DNA of 64,000 bases from Neocallimastix lanati (nom. inval.). Taxonomy: Eukaryota; Neocallimastigomycota; Neocallimastigomycetes; Neocallimastigales; Neocallimastigaceae. The stretch is taken from contig JACVTC010000071.1 of NCBI GenBank assembly GCA_016946835.1, positions 186,001 through 250,000 on the forward strand, given 5' to 3'. The position numbers and the translations under genes were made by a program. This document shows, piece by piece, positions 30,451 through 44,659 of the stretch. The number at the start of each line of letters is the position of its first letter. Within the stretch, counting starts at the first letter, position 1. The notes under the pieces were generated by a model. That model worked only from the letters and a program-made list of their open reading frames with translations. It was not told the origin of the DNA and ran no database searches.

Positions 30451-33400
30451 TTATTCTCTATAAGGTAGGATATTTTTAATATGGATATTTCTTTTTAATA
30501 TTACTCCTGACCTATCTTCTTGTAGTTTCACCGTATTCCAAGTTATTTCCTTTATCGTATAAGGGCCAATGTAGTATGGGTCTAATTTTTGTCTTTGAAA
30601 TAATTTAATCTTTACCTTATCACCAACTTTATACTCAGGAAGTTTTTCCATACTTCTTTTCGCTTTTCTTCTAGTCTTCCAATAATTAATTGTACCTAAT
30701 TTTTTGTTTGCAGCATCCTTTACCCATTTAGTATGTTCCAAAATTCTTTCAATTAATACTTCGTCAATTGAGCATTCAACAGGTTCCTCCAAAGAATTCA
30801 ATAAGGTAATTTCAGTAGGAAGTAAATCTTCTCTTCCATATAACAGTTCAAAACTAGAGTATCCACTAACAGAGGATTTTGCCGTCCTTATAGCCCATAA
30901 AGCCAACGGTAACAGAGTATCCCATTCGTCGTTCTTACCAGCAAAATTCCTTAATTGTTTTCCTATTTCTCGGTTTCTATTTTCCACTAAACCATTAGAA
31001 GGTGGATGATAATTGGCAACAAAATGAATGTAAACTCCATATAAATCTAAGAAAATTTTTGTATAATCACAGTTCAATTGTGGTCCATTATCCATATTAA
31101 TTATTTGGGGTAGTCCATGCCTACTAAACACATTCACTAAGAAATCAACCACATCTTGCGAAGTAACAGAAGGATAAGCTTCTGCTTCAGTCCATAAAGT
31201 GAAATAATATACACAAACAATTATATATTTATTACCTTTAGTAGTAGTTTTTAAAGGTCCAATAATATCTAGGCCCATTCTAACAAAAGGAGCTTCTACA
31301 GGAGTTCGAAATATTTCAACCAAATTAGAAAGGGGTTCAGATCTATTAAGTTGACATATTTTACAAATAGATATATATTTTTTTATATCTAAAATCATAT
31401 TTTTCCAATAATAATTTTTCTTAATTCTATCATACGTCTTTTGTAACCCTCATGGCCGATTCTATGAGCCATTCCGATAATTTTTATCTTTTCTAGATAA
31501 TCATCTTTCACTAGTCTTAGTTTATCTTTATCTCTAATATATGTTTTATCATCTATAGTAACAATTCTATCTTTTAAAAACTTTTTCATGAATTCAGAGA
31601 TATATTTTTCATTTTCGGCTTCATCCAAAAAGTTTGATTGGTCATTTTCATTATTGTTATTACCAATAATTTCTACGTTATTTTCATCAACAATATTATT
31701 ATTATTTTCAATATTGTTTCCTAAATTATTATTATTTTCTTCAACAATAACATTTACTACAATATTTTCTTTTTTTCTAATGCGAGATAATGCATCAGCA
31801 ATAATATTCCTTTTCCCTGGTTGGTAGACAACTTTTACTTGTAGTTGACTGAATAAATCACACCAACGAGCGTGTTTACTAGTATTAGGTTCGCATTTCA
31901 TAATGATAGGGACTAAAGGTTGATGATCTGTATACAGTATTGTCTGGAACGGATTACCTAATATATATTGTTTAAATTTATTTACACAAAAATATGCCGC
32001 AGTACCTTCTAACTCTGTTATTGGGTAATTAAGTTCTGACTTATGCAGGGAACGACTAATATAAAATACTGGGTGTTCTACTTCATCATTATATAGTTGC
32101 AATAAAACACCACCAATTCCTTGATAACTAGCATCAGTGCGTATAATAAATGGTTTATCATAACGTGGATAACACAAAATAGGTGCTTGACAAAGAGCTC
32201 CTTTAATTTTTCTATACTAGTAGTATGCTCATTAGTCCATTCAAAAGTAGAATTTTTCCTTAGTAATTTGCATAACGGGGAAGTTAATGTAGCATAATTT
32301 TCAATAAAATTCCTATAGTAACCCACCATTCCAAGAAAAGAACGTAATTCTGTAACATTAGAAGGATTATCCAATTTCTTTATTGCATCAATCTTCTTCT
32401 CTAGTGGTAATAATCCTTTGTTTGAAATCGTATGTCCTAAAGCCTCCACTTCAAAAACACAAAAATGACATTTCTCAATGTTCATTTTTAATTTAAATTT
32501 TCTGAGAATTTTAAATACATTTGTTAGGTCGATTAAATGTTGTTCAATGGATGGTGAACAATAATATCGTCAAGATAAATTTGAACACATTTATTAATTA
32601 AGTCAAAGAAAATCCTATTCATTTTGCATTACCTTAAAGTAATAATTTCCAAATTTAGTTGTAAAAGAAGTAATTTCTTGGTCGCTTTCATACATGGGTA
32701 TCTGGTGATACCCACTAAAAAGATCAATAGTAGAAAATATTACTGCATCTTTTAATGCATCAAAAATTTCTTGAATTATAGGGATGGCATAAGCATCTTT
32801 TTTTGCTATTTTATTTAATAACCTATAATCTATGCACAGTCTCCATCTACCATTTTTCTTTGGTACTAAAACAATAGGTGAAGACCAAGGTGAATGAGAA
32901 GGTGAAATTAATCCTTTATCTATTAATTTTTTTAATTCTTCTTTTAGTGCTGAAAGTTGTACCAGGGAGATCCTATATGCCTTTTGTTTTATTGGCTTGC
33001 TACCTTCTAGTAATTCAATATGGTGAGGTAGCAATTTGGATGGTTCTAAATCATCACTAGATATAGCTATTACATCTGAATATGAAGTTAATATGGATTT
33101 AATTTCATTTTTAAAGTTTCTATCTTTGATATCCATATTGCTAATTAATTCTTCCAAAATTTTATTTTTATTAGTTGTATTAATTTTATTGGTACTAATT
33201 ACTTTATTAATACTAGTATTTATTCTCTAATATATAACAAAACATACACTGTGTATGAAGTTCATGCACATCTTCTAAAGGAACCAATGGGACCGCACTA
33301 AAGGTAAACACACCATTAACATTATTAATACCACTTTTTACGTATAAATATTTACTATCTGCATCTACTAATAATTTATAATCTGCTTGAGTTTTTAAAT

Positions 33401-34147
33401 TAATTATTATATCAAATATTGAGTCATCATTATCAAATACTCTAAAGACTGCATTAATTTTTAGAGTACCAATTTGTACTTCTAATTTTACTATTTCATA
33501 AACACGTTCTTCCGTATTAGATAATGCCTGATGCACTCTACCAGAAGTAGAACCAACTATGGTATAATTTTTAATATTTTTATTTAGAAAATTTCTGGTT
33601 ACCAAATTTGTATTACTACCACCATCAATTAATACAGCAGCAGAATGACCATTAACCGTACCATTGACAATAGCAATATCGTGTTCTTGAATTTCTCTTG
33701 TAGCGTAGCAATGGGTAGGATTATTTACTATTTCAAATTCTTCTATATCATTATGATATTCTGCACATCCTACCACTGCATCATCATCCTCAGTTCTTAC
33801 TTTTTTAAAACTTTTAGTGATATCCGAACGTAGGGCACTACTTATACCTATTAATTGGGCCAAAGTAATATTTACTGGGGTATTTTGTAATTCTTCTATA
33901 ATATCATAAGGTTCAATACCCTCTAATAATTTAATGATTTGGCCTACCCTAGTAGTTTTTTTTTTCTTATTATTTTGTTCCAATATTTTTGTACTATTAT
34001 TTTTATCGTTAAATTTATTACCAATATTAGATGCAGGTATATTTAATTCCACTGAATCTATGTCAATTTTGTTTTCCAATGTGCCATTTTTATTATTATT
34101 TTTATTATTTTTATTATTATTATTATTATTATTATTTATATTATTAC

Positions 34148-34181
<34 letters not shown>

Positions 34182-35686
34182 TGTAGTCAAGTTGGATGTA
34201 TCATTATTGATATTATAATTACTTGAATTATTATTAATTAAATTTTCATTAATATTATTATTACTATTATTTTCATTATTATTATTGCTTCCTTTATTAT
34301 TAATATTATTCTTAATATTATTATTTAAATTTGGTTTTAGAATTTTACGATTTCGTAAATTGTATAAGATATTATTGTTAACATTATCACTTATATTTAA
34401 ATCGTTATTGTTATTTTCATTTATATTGTTATTGTAATAGTTATTATTTATTTTAATATTATTATTGTTGTTATAATTTCTTTTTGCCTTAGGTAGAGAT
34501 GCATATTTTTCATCTCTACTACGTTTTGCTGCAGCAATAATTGCATCATAATTATTGTTCCATGTTGCTGCAGTTATTACTGGAGAAGTGGCAATTTGAT
34601 TATGGGAAGTTTGCCTTCTTCCATCATTCATTTTTTTTGTAAATTAAAATAATTTATAAAATTTGGATCTTGTTTAATTTTGGCTAATTCAGTACAATCC
34701 TTAACAAGATGACCAGGTTGGTTACAGAAATAGCATGTTTTAATCTGTAAACTCTGCATTCTATTTACCAAGTCATCCATTCCATCATTATTAGGTATTT
34801 GATTGTTGTTAATTTTATAATTATTATTGTTTCTATTATTTAAATAATTATTATTTATATTATATGGATTATTAATTCCATTATTATTAAAATTATTTAG
34901 CATATTATGATTATTTCTATGAATGGGATTGGGAGGTATATTCGTGGGAGTATTCCTAGGGTTTCTAGAGTTTCTACCACTAGTTCTATTCCAAGAATTG
35001 TTATAATTATAACCATTATTATTAGAGAATGAGTTATTATGATAATTATTTCTGTTATAATTATTGGAATACATTCTTTCCTTTTTACTACTTTTATTAT
35101 TATAAAAATTAGATTCTTGTAGAATGCTTTCATATTTTTCAGCTTGACTACATGCATCCTCTAATGATTTGTATTCTTCCATTGCTATTTTCTCATATAT
35201 TTGTTGTCTTGGTCTAAGAGCATTCTCATAGTCAATGACTGAAATTGAAGCTCTGTCTTCATTATCTAATAAATCATATAAATTCAAATATCTAGTGTTA
35301 AAATCGTAGACAGTTTCTCTTGGCTCTATAGTCATACGTTTGAACTGTCTAAGTTTATCTTCCTTTTTATTCTCTCGCCAATATTTCTTTTTGATGACTT
35401 CAACACATTCATCTAATGTGTGAGTTTTACCTAATTCATTTTCTTTCATTTTCAATACTCTTACTAAATCATCTTCTGCGGAAGAGATAATATAACTAAA
35501 CTTATCTTTGTTGGTAGTTATCCCTTCTCTTTTAAACCATTGTTCGATTCGGAACTGCCAGATCTCCGCGTCTCTTTGAGGACCACCTATCCTTGGAAGA
35601 GTCTTTGTATCCGACATGGTTTTGTTAGTACTACTATTATTATGTTCACTACTGCTACTACTACTACTACTACTACTACTTCTCAT
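30451..35686 (-). pseudogene. gypsy-B gag-pol, nearly full length but broken
   Basis: Gag starts at 35686 with a poly-Ser run and carries a zinc knuckle CYFCNQPGHLVKDC near 34700. A second long frame (33213-34631) is Asn-rich and ends in a protease with LIDGGSNTN, where DSG is usual. Reverse transcriptase follows (VDYRLLNKI on the 32615-33157 frame, YLDDI near 32570). A small deletion near 32615 removes the segment after VM that normally carries the PFGL..NAP motif and breaks the frame. RNase H (RTDASYQGIGGVLLQ) and integrase follow. Integrase has D, D and E residues near GLDIIGP, MDNGPQ and VENRNREIG, and a GPYTI motif near its end. Another frameshift lies near 31425. Confidence 0.88.
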
Positions 35687-35700
35687 AAAAGAAAATTAAT

Positions 35701-35740
<40 letters not shown>

Positions 35741-36234
35741 TACTAATCTCTTATTTTATTTTAAATTTTTTTTTCTATTATGAAATAATTTATTATTCTA
35801 CTCTTTTATTTTGTTATTGCTAACTCTACTTTATTAATATTATATACAAATAATTATTATCCTATATTTGGAATAATTATATTATTATTTTTTTTTTTTT
35901 TATCAAATATTTTTTTGTATAATTATTATTATTATTCAACTAAAATATTATTACTAAACAATTATAACTAATCCTATTTTAATAATTTTAATATAAAGGA
36001 AAATTAAAGACTTGTTCGTTTTTATTCTGGTCCGAATTCCCAGTTGTTTCTAATTATATATCCTTTTAATAATTTAAATTAGTTTTGTGTTATTTAATGA
36101 TTTATTATTATTAATTATAACCAATCTCAGCTCAATAACCAATTATAAAAAAAAACAAAATATAATATTTAATATGTATAATTAATCCTCAAATTTATTT
36201 TTTTTTAAAACAATATAACAACACTATTGCACAT
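35687..36234 (-). other. gypsy-B leader with a long poly-T
   Basis: This non-coding sequence between the primer-binding site and Gag contains a run of about 36 T at 35702-35738 on the plus strand, so the RNA would carry poly-A just before Gag. No other structure is clear. Confidence 0.55.
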
Positions 36235-36251
36235 CCCCGATATCTCCACCA
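36235..36251 (-). other. primer-binding site of gypsy-B
   Basis: The minus strand reads TGGTGGAGATATCGGGG, as expected for pairing with a tRNA 3' end with CCA, five bases inside the LTR-like edge at 36257. It is similar but not identical to the gypsy-A site. Confidence 0.65.
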
Positions 36252-36256
36252 ATTTT

Positions 36257-37380
36257 TGATATGCGGGACTTTTATGTGCAATAATTTATAAGCAGTGGGT
36301 TTTAAATAATGGTAGTTTAGTAAATTTTATTAATAAAATTATAATATTCGTACAATTAAAAATAATAATTCTAATTCCTAAAATTTTACAAGAGAGTTCT
36401 CTATTTCTAGTATAAATAATTTAATCTATTCATAAGAAATAGGTAATATATTAATTATATATTCTAATATATAGAAATATATAAATTTTATATGAAATAA
36501 AGTATTATAATTATTATAATTATAATAATATATATTGAAAAAAAATAAAATAAAATAATTATTATCAAAAAAATTTAAATTTAATATTTAATAATTAATA
36601 TTAAATATACAAATATGTTACTACACATATTTGTTTTATATCATTATTTAATATATATTAATTTCAATATGTTAATAATATTTAGTAATTAGTTGGCCTA
36701 GACTAATTCCTAAATATTTTAATAAAGTTAATTTAATAATAATTATTATATTATTATTTTTTAATATTGAAATTCAAATAACTGAATTATTGAAATTGAA
36801 ATTGAAATTGAATTGAAATTCAGTTATTATCTTAACACAATAGTTGTAAAGGTTTTTGAGGTAGTAGGTAAGATTCTTGCTATATCTTTCCTAGTTTGGA
36901 TTAAATTAGTCAGGTCAAGATGTTTTTTATTAATTATAACAATTAATTAAATTTAAATAATAAATAACACACACAGAGTTTTACAATTAAGATTTCAATA
37001 TTTAAGATTTATGTTTTATTAGAACTTTATTTAATATATATTTTAATAGTAAATTTTAACTAATATTAATACAAAAAATTATTTATTGTTATAATTGATT
37101 CATTAACTTTAAGTTAACACATTAAATTAATAATCTTACAAAGAATTCAAAATATAGAATTTCAAATCCTTTTTATACTAAACTAAAATAATAATTAACA
37201 ATATAATTAATTAATACATTTTAATCTTAATATATTCATACATGTATATAAACTATATAAAATATAATAATAAAATAATATTGATAAGAATCTTTTAATA
37301 AAATAACTATATAACTTATTCATAAAACAATTTAATAATAAAACTAATTTAATAATAAAATATAAAATAAAATAAAATAA
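36257..37380 (-). repeat. LTR-like segment of gypsy-B, right side
   Basis: It begins TGATATGCGGGAC next to the primer-binding site. It contains the empty SINE target at 36605-36620 and blocks shared with 27351-28744. It is non-coding and AT-rich. The outer end is not defined, because a broken plus-strand gypsy starts at about 37383. Confidence 0.5.
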
Positions 37381-37382
37381 AA

Positions 37383-40300
37383 ATGGGGTCTCTCCCTAAA
37401 AACTGATAATATTTTAGAAAGTTTAAGTTATAAAAAATTTAAACATCTACTTATAAAAATTTTTGGAGATACGAAAGAGCAGAAATACGCTCTTATCGAT
37501 CAATTATTGGAGTTAAAACAAAAACATTTAGGTAAAGCTACCTTTTATACCATTGAATTTAGAAGGTTGTCAAGGAGGATCGGATGGCAAGATAATGTCC
37601 TTATAGACTTAATAAGACGTGGATTAATTGATGAAGTTAAAGAAGAATTTGACAAGGTAAAAAATAAACCTCAGACTTTATTTGAAGCTACCAACAGGAT
37701 AATTGAAATTGATAAAAGATGTCTTTTGAACTTTTGAATAATAAAATAACCAACAGTCATATTAACAAATTTAACAAAAAATCAACGTTCAGAATGAAAA
37801 GACATGAGCTGAACAAGAACGATAAAAAAGCATATAATCATTTCAAACATAACTAATTAAGAACTAAAAAGAAAAATTTATTATCAGCAAATTTCACACC
37901 CAGTTTTACAGGAAAAATGACTAATACTTTTACTATATCCTTCAACAATAAGCCTTTAAAAATAAAACTCATGATAGACTTCGGATCTGCTAGAAGCTTT
38001 ATATGTAAAGACTTTGTAACCGCTAACAAAATACCAGTTTCTGGCCTCCCTTCACCAATAAATATCCAGCTACCGAATAATAAAAATATGAATATTAAAC
38101 AAACAACTAAAAGTCTTCAACTTCAATTTATGGATCATAAAGAAAATTTTGAATTCTGTGTAGCAAATCTTCAACTCCATGGAATCTCAGGAATTCTCGG
38201 AAGAGATTGGCTTAATATCCATAAGCCATATATTAACTTTGAAAATAATTATATTTACTTTTTGGAAAAATTCTGTTCTGATCATTGCCCTTCCTCCAAA
38301 GGAAACAAATTCATGTTACACTCTAAAGAAATAACTGCATCTATGGTACCCGAGGCTATCCTTACTAACGATTCGATCTTTTCTGAAAGCAACGTTGAGG
38401 AAGATATCTCTGACGGTGATTTGTATGCTGTTATGGTAGATAATATCAAGCAACAAACAATGGAAGAAAAAGAAGAGATAATCAATAAATATTACTTAGA
38501 ATTTAAGATAGTTTTTGAGACACAACAAGCTGACAAATTACCAAAGCACAGAAAGTATGACATGTCGATAGAACTCATTCCCGGAAGTCAATTATATTAT
38601 GGTTCAATATACTCACTAACTGCAAAGGAATTAAAAGCACTTAAAGAATACATAAAAGAAAATCTGAAAAAAGGCTTTATTCGGAAATCAAAATCTCCCG
38701 CAGGCGCACTTGTTCTTTTTGTTATGAAACGTGACGGAACACTACGTCTTTGCGTAGATTATTGAAAATTGAATGCGATAACTATTCGCAATAGTTATCC
38801 AATTCCAAGAATAAGTGATCTAATTGAATGTTTCAAGGGTGCAATTATATTTACGAGACTTGACTTAAGGTCTGCGTATAATCTTATACGCATCAAAGAA
38901 GGACAAGAATATCTTACAGCATTCCGCACACCATTGGGTCATTACGAATATTTAGTTATGCCCTTTGGATTACGCAATGCTCCTTCTGTGTTCCAGAGAT
39001 TCGTTCAAGATATATTTTCTGAAGTTATTGGGAAGTTCGTACAGGTTTACTTAGACGATATAATTATCTACTCAAGTAACAATACCAGTCATATTGATCA
39101 TGTTAAGACAGTTTTGAATCTCTTAATTAGTAATGGACTCTATGCAAAGTTAGAAAAGTGCGATTTCCATGTGAAATCCACAACATTCCTAGGATTCACT
39201 GTCTCATCTACAGGATTAATAATGGATGCAAGTAAATTAAACTCAATATTAGAATGGCCAACCCCAACAAATATCAAAGATTTGCAAAGCTTTCTCGGTC
39301 TTTGTAATTATTATAGAAAATTTATAAAAAATTTTGCCAAGATAATGGAACCTCTAAGAAATTTATTATAGAAAAATGTAACTTTTATTTGGGATGAATC
39401 TAAAGATGAAGCTTTCAACAAATTAAAGTCTGCTTTTAAAGATAATGAATTTTTAATTTTTCCTGACCCAGAGAAGGAATTTATACTGGAAACAGATGCT
39501 AGTGATTATGCTGTCGGTTGCGTATTATCACAAATTTATGACAAAGATAAATTACTCCATCCAATTGCATTTCACTCAAGAGCACTAAATAAAAATGAAA
39601 TAAATTATACTATATACGATAAGGAACTCTTAGCCATCATCGTTGCATTCGAAACGTGGAGACATCACTTGGAAGGTGCCAAATATCCCGTTCGAATTAT
39701 AACTGACCATAAAAACCTACTGTATTTTAGGAAACCTCAAAATCTTAATCAACGCCAGGTTAGGTGGAGTCTATACTTGTCAAAATTTGATTTTAGAATA
39801 TCTCATAGACCAGGAGAAAATAGTGTAAAACCAGATTCATTATCCAGACGCCCCGATTATAGAAATAAAGTTCCCAAAAACGATTTCAATCCAGCTGTTC
39901 TTGATGATAATATTTTCTGTTGCGCTTCTGTTGAAAATATAAGCTTACTTATCGACGCCCAGAAGAAGGATAAATTTTGTAAAAATACTATGGAAAAGAT
40001 TTATGATAAATCTTCAAATAAAGTTAATTCATCATTATTCACCCTTGTTGATGGAGTTTTACACTTCCAAAAAAGGATTATTGTCTAATCCTCTCTTAAA
40101 CATAAGGTGCTCAAATCTTTTCACGATACTCCTACAAACGGACACCAAGGTATTGATAAAACTCTCGAAAAACTTCGGAGATATTATTGGTGGCCGAACA
40201 TGAAAATTACATTAAGTCATGTATCACTTGTGGAAAAAGCAAAGTACGTAAGCATAAACCTTACGGAAAAATACAACCTCTTCCGGTGCCCAGTAAACCT

Positions 40301-41155
40301 TGGGAAATCATTGGAGTAGATTTCATAGTATCACTCCCTAATTCTCAAAACTGCACCTGCATTTTGGTTGTTTCAGATCATTTGACAAAAATGATACACC
40401 TTACACCTTGTTCTGACGTTCCATCCGCTGATTTAACTGCCAGACTCCTCTTAAACAATGTTTTCCGATACCACGGATTCCCGAAGATTATAGTTTCTGA
40501 CCATGGTTCCCAATTTTCCTCCGAATTTTAGACTTCACTTTGTAGTGCCCTTAGTATAAAACCAAGTCTAGCTACTGCATTCCACCAACAATCAAATGGC
40601 CAAGTAGAAAGGGCTAACGCTGTAATATAGCAATATTTAAGATGCTATTGTTCTTCTGCCCAGACAGATTGGTGTTTTTATTTACCATTATGTGAACTCG
40701 CATATAACAATTCATTGCATAAATCAATAGGATGTTCTCCCTTTTATGCCAATTACGGATTCAACCCCAGTTGTAATAATGATTCTCCTCCAATTCTTCT
40801 TACTGACAATGTTTCTGTCAGCACAAGAGATTGGGCTTCTCATTTCAATGGCCTTAAGAAACATCTTATTAAGGCTAAGGAAGACTACAAGAAATTCGGA
40901 AATAATAGAAAATCTTTCGGTCCAAAATTAAAGGTAAACGATAAAGTATGGTTAAAAAGACATTACTTTTCTAATGAACCTTCACTCAAATTATCTTCTC
41001 AATATTTAGGACCCTTTAGAATAATTGAAGAAAGAGAAAGATTAAATTATCGGTTAGAGCTACCAGAAAATCTGCATCTGCATCCGATTTTCCATATTTC
41101 ACAATTGGAACCATACTCTGAAAGGAATCCTGAATTAAAGGAAAACAATGTGTAA
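37383..41155 (+). pseudogene. gypsy-C gag-pol, 5'-truncated and broken
   Basis: A Gag fragment (37383-37737) is followed by a frame break, then protease (37917 on) with IDFGSARSF where DSG is usual. Reverse transcriptase is interrupted at 38763 by TGA in the conserved VDYRKLN (CGA to TGA fits). After that come MPFGLRNAP and YLDDIIIYSS, a TAG at 39369, and RNase H (LETDASDYAVGCVLSQ). Another stop lies near 40086. Integrase shifts frame near 40200 and has stops at 40529 and 40628, but D, D, E motifs are visible (GVDFIVSLP, VSDHGSQF, GQVERAN). The tail ends HPIFHISQLEPYSE with no chromodomain. It resembles gypsy-1 more than gypsy-A or gypsy-B. It has no 5' LTR here. Confidence 0.87.
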
Positions 41156-41191
41156 GTATTTTCCCATTTCAAATTAAGAAAAAAAGGGCAA

Positions 41192-42243
41192 TGTAAGAAT
41201 ATAGATTTATTTCTTATAAAATAATCTATCTTCTTATTTAATTAATTTATATTTCATTTATATTTCAATATTTATTAACATGTAAAAAATATATTAATTT
41301 ATCCAAATTAATATATTGAAAAATAATGTATACAAATTTGTTGTAATGTATTAATTACTTAAAAATATTATTTATATTTTATTATTTCAATTAGTTGATA
41401 ATTTATAAGATTTTAGTAATCGGTTAATTAATTTTTTCCCCAATATTATTATGATTGGGTTTTTATTAATTAATACGATGATTAATATATTAGAATATTA
41501 ATCGAAGTTATTCAGGTTTTTCTACTAATCTTTTCCTGAATATCAATTTGTTAAGATTAGATACCTTTATTTGATTTGTTAACTTTATCTTATCTATTTT
41601 ATTTATTTAATAATTTCATCTATTAAAATAATTATAAATAAAAAAGTATAAAAGAACTCAAATTTCTTTGATTAAAGAAATTAGAGTTATTATTATATAA
41701 TGCTATATAATAAATTAAAAGAAATAAAGTCTTTTGTTTATATCTATATTTAGTGTTTATAATAAACTCTATATAAAGTTAAGTATAAATTTTTATATCT
41801 TAAAATATTAATAATCTAGTTATAGTTAGTATATTATAAATAGATTATTACACATAACTAGCAAATTAGTAATCATGGTTCAATGGTAAGTTACCACAAC
41901 CATCGGGCTGAACCCTTAGGATTTGACACCCGCTCTTTCCAAATTTTAATAACTTTTTATTTATTATAACTAGAATATTAAAGAAATTGAACCGATAAAA
42001 CTAGAAAAATCTATTTTATTAATATTTTTTATCATTTTTTATCTAAGATTCATTTTCTAGAAAGAAAACTTGTTTTCTTTAATTTTCTTTAATTTTCTTT
42101 TATTTCTAATAATTACTAATAACAACTGATAACTTAAAATAATTAATTTTCCTGAAAAACTATAAATAGGTGTAAAATTTCATAATAAAATGTTTTTACT
42201 TGTGCTTTTATTAATTAATTTTAAAGTAATTTAAAATATTACA
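41192..42243 (+). repeat. probable 3' LTR of gypsy-C
   Basis: A purine tract (AAGAAAAAAAGGG) directly precedes TGTAAGAATATAG at 41192. The end TATTACA near 42243 mirrors the TGTAA start. No partner LTR is in the window, so the right border is inferred. A tRNA-like stretch (41878-41940) lies inside. Confidence 0.5.
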
Positions 42244-43790
42244 ATAATTAATTAATAAAATAATAATTTACATTTTTACTAATAAAAAAACTTATTTTAA
42301 TAAAACATATTTTGAATTATTTTAGTGTAGAGAACCTTTTGTGTAAAAAACCTTTAAACAATCTTAAGTAACATAAAGATTTGTTATAATTTATAAGTTT
42401 CTTTCTTTATATAAGTACATATAATTTTATTATAATTTAATTATATCCTTAAATTTATATTTTATTAATAATATTAACCAAATATCTTAAATATTTATTC
42501 ACCCGAATAATATTTTATAATCTTTATTTCCTAAATATTACTTAAATTCCTATTTTAACTATTATATTCTTTAAAGATATTAGCTTATTAAGTTCCTCCT
42601 TTTTTTAATATTTTATCTTTTACTTATTTTTATACTGTAATTTATTTTAATTCTTATTGGTTATCTATTAATTAAAATTATTATATTTTAACCAATTAAA
42701 CCTTATACCTATTATAATAAAATAAATAAAGAATTATTTATTTTCTTATATTTTTAATAATTTATTCTATTTTAGTGAGTAACGTACCATAAATGATATG
42801 ATATATTTTATTTATGTATCTAAATTAATATTTATTTATGGGCAATGACAATAAGGAATTATGACAAAATAATATATTCTAATATTAAATAGAAATAACA
42901 CATACAATAATACAAAATAAAGTAATAAATATATCTTTTTAATATTCTCTCTTATTTATTATTAATTATTAATTATTACATTAATTATTATTACTCTCTT
43001 ATATAAATATTATAATTAATTATCTCAAATATATATAATATCTCTTTTTAACTATACTAAAATAAAATATAAAAATAGCTATTTATGTGAATTAGTTTAT
43101 CATAAGTATAAACTTTTAAATAAAATAATTCTCCGTTTAATAATTATTATTCTAAAATTATATATATTATTATAAAATTATTATTGACCAATAATATTTA
43201 AGTATTTCTTTAACCTAAAGAATCTACTGTGAAGATATCTTTATATCGGGGGAGGAGCATTTCGCAAAATTTCATTTCGGAAAAGTTTCATTTCGCATAA
43301 TTTTTAATAAATAAATAAATTAATAATAAAATAAATAAATAATATATATAATTTAAATAAAAAACTAAATAAATAAAAATAAATATATAAAACTATAATA
43401 AATAAATAAATTTTAAAATTAAATTTTTAAAAAAAAAATATACATATATGGACATATATATATTAAATATACATTATATAATAATAAATATTCATTAGAA
43501 TTAACGCTTTAAAATAAAGTATTTTATCATATGTTTTAAACGTTTTATAATTTTTTAAAATATATATAAGAATTTTATATATATAAAAAAAATAAGTATT
43601 AATAATTTAAAAGATGTAAAGGATAATAATTTAAAATATAATTGTTAAATTTAAAATATATTTATTAAAAAAAATATTAAAAAATAATATTTAAATAATT
43701 AATTGATCATTTTACACCTTTTAAGTCCTTGCGCAGTATTTTAAAAATCTTAAATTGCTAATAAATTTTTTTATTAAAAGAAATATTTAT
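42244..43790. other. AT-rich region with an odd TTTCATTTCG motif
   Basis: There is no gene. A less AT-rich patch at about 43245-43305 has the sequence CATTTCGC or TTTCATTTCG repeated three times after GGGGGAGGAGC. The block 42205-42345 is similar to 44660-44800. Confidence 0.55.
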
Positions 43791-43802
43791 AAATAATTCA
43801 GT

Positions 43803-43827
43803 AAAAAAAAAAAAAAAAAAAAAAAAA
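43803..43827. repeat. poly-A run
   Basis: An uninterrupted run of about 25 A, followed by GATGAGGACATC and a long T-rich array. It could be the tail of a retroposed sequence, but no body is recognised. Confidence 0.7.
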
Positions 43828-43884
43828 GATGAGGACATCATAAAAAAGGGAGTTAAAAGTAGCACAAAATTAGGATGATTTTAG

Positions 43885-44058
43885 GTGGTATCTATTTTTT
43901 TATTTTATATTTTATATTTTATATTTTATATTTTATATTTTATATTTTATATTTTATATTTTATATTTTTTATATTATATTTTTATTTTATATTTTATAT
44001 TTTTTTTTTTTATTTTATATTTTATATTTTATATTTTTATTTTTTATTTTTTATTTTA

Positions 44059-44089
<31 letters not shown>

Positions 44090-44640
44090 TATTTTTTATT
44101 TTTATTTTATATTTTATATTTTATATTTTATATTTTTTATTTTATATTTTTTATTTTTATTTTATATTTTATATTTTATATTTGTTATTTTATATTTTTT
44201 ATTTTTATTTTATATTTTATATTTTTTTTTTATTTTATATTTTATATTTTATATTTTTATTTTATATTTTTTATATTTTTTTTATTTTTTTTTATTTTTT
44301 ATTTTATATTTTTTATTTTTATTTTTTATTTTTTATTTTATATTTTTTATTTTTATTTTATATTTTATATTTTTTTTTTATTTTATATTTTATATTTTAT
44401 ATTTTTATTTTATATTTTTTATATTTTTTTTATTTTTTTTTATTTTTTATTTTATATTTTTTATTTTTATTTTTTATTTTTTATTTTATATTTTTTATTT
44501 TTATTTTATATTTTATATTTTTTTTTATTTTATATTTTATATTTTATATTTTTATTTTATATTTTTTATATTTTTTTTATTTTTTTTTATTTTTTATTTT
44601 ATATTTTTTATTTTTATTTTTTATTTTTTATTTTATATTA
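43885..44640. repeat. TATTTTATA-rich satellite with about 148-bp higher-order units
   Basis: The strand is almost pure T and A. The left part repeats TATTTTATATTTTA. From about 44220 a larger unit of about 148 bases repeats three times, each with the same order of T runs and ATATTTTATAT blocks. The long hydrophobic open frames across it are by-products of the lack of stops and are not genes. Confidence 0.85.
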
Positions 44641-44659
44641 ATTATTTTTTATTTTATAT

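Noticed and set aside
41872-41945. A tRNA gene (A-box-like TGGTTCAATGG, B-box-like GGATTTGACACC)
   Set aside because: The acceptor ends do not pair, no 5-bp anticodon stem forms and the T loop is degenerate. Kept only as a tRNA-like remnant in an LTR.
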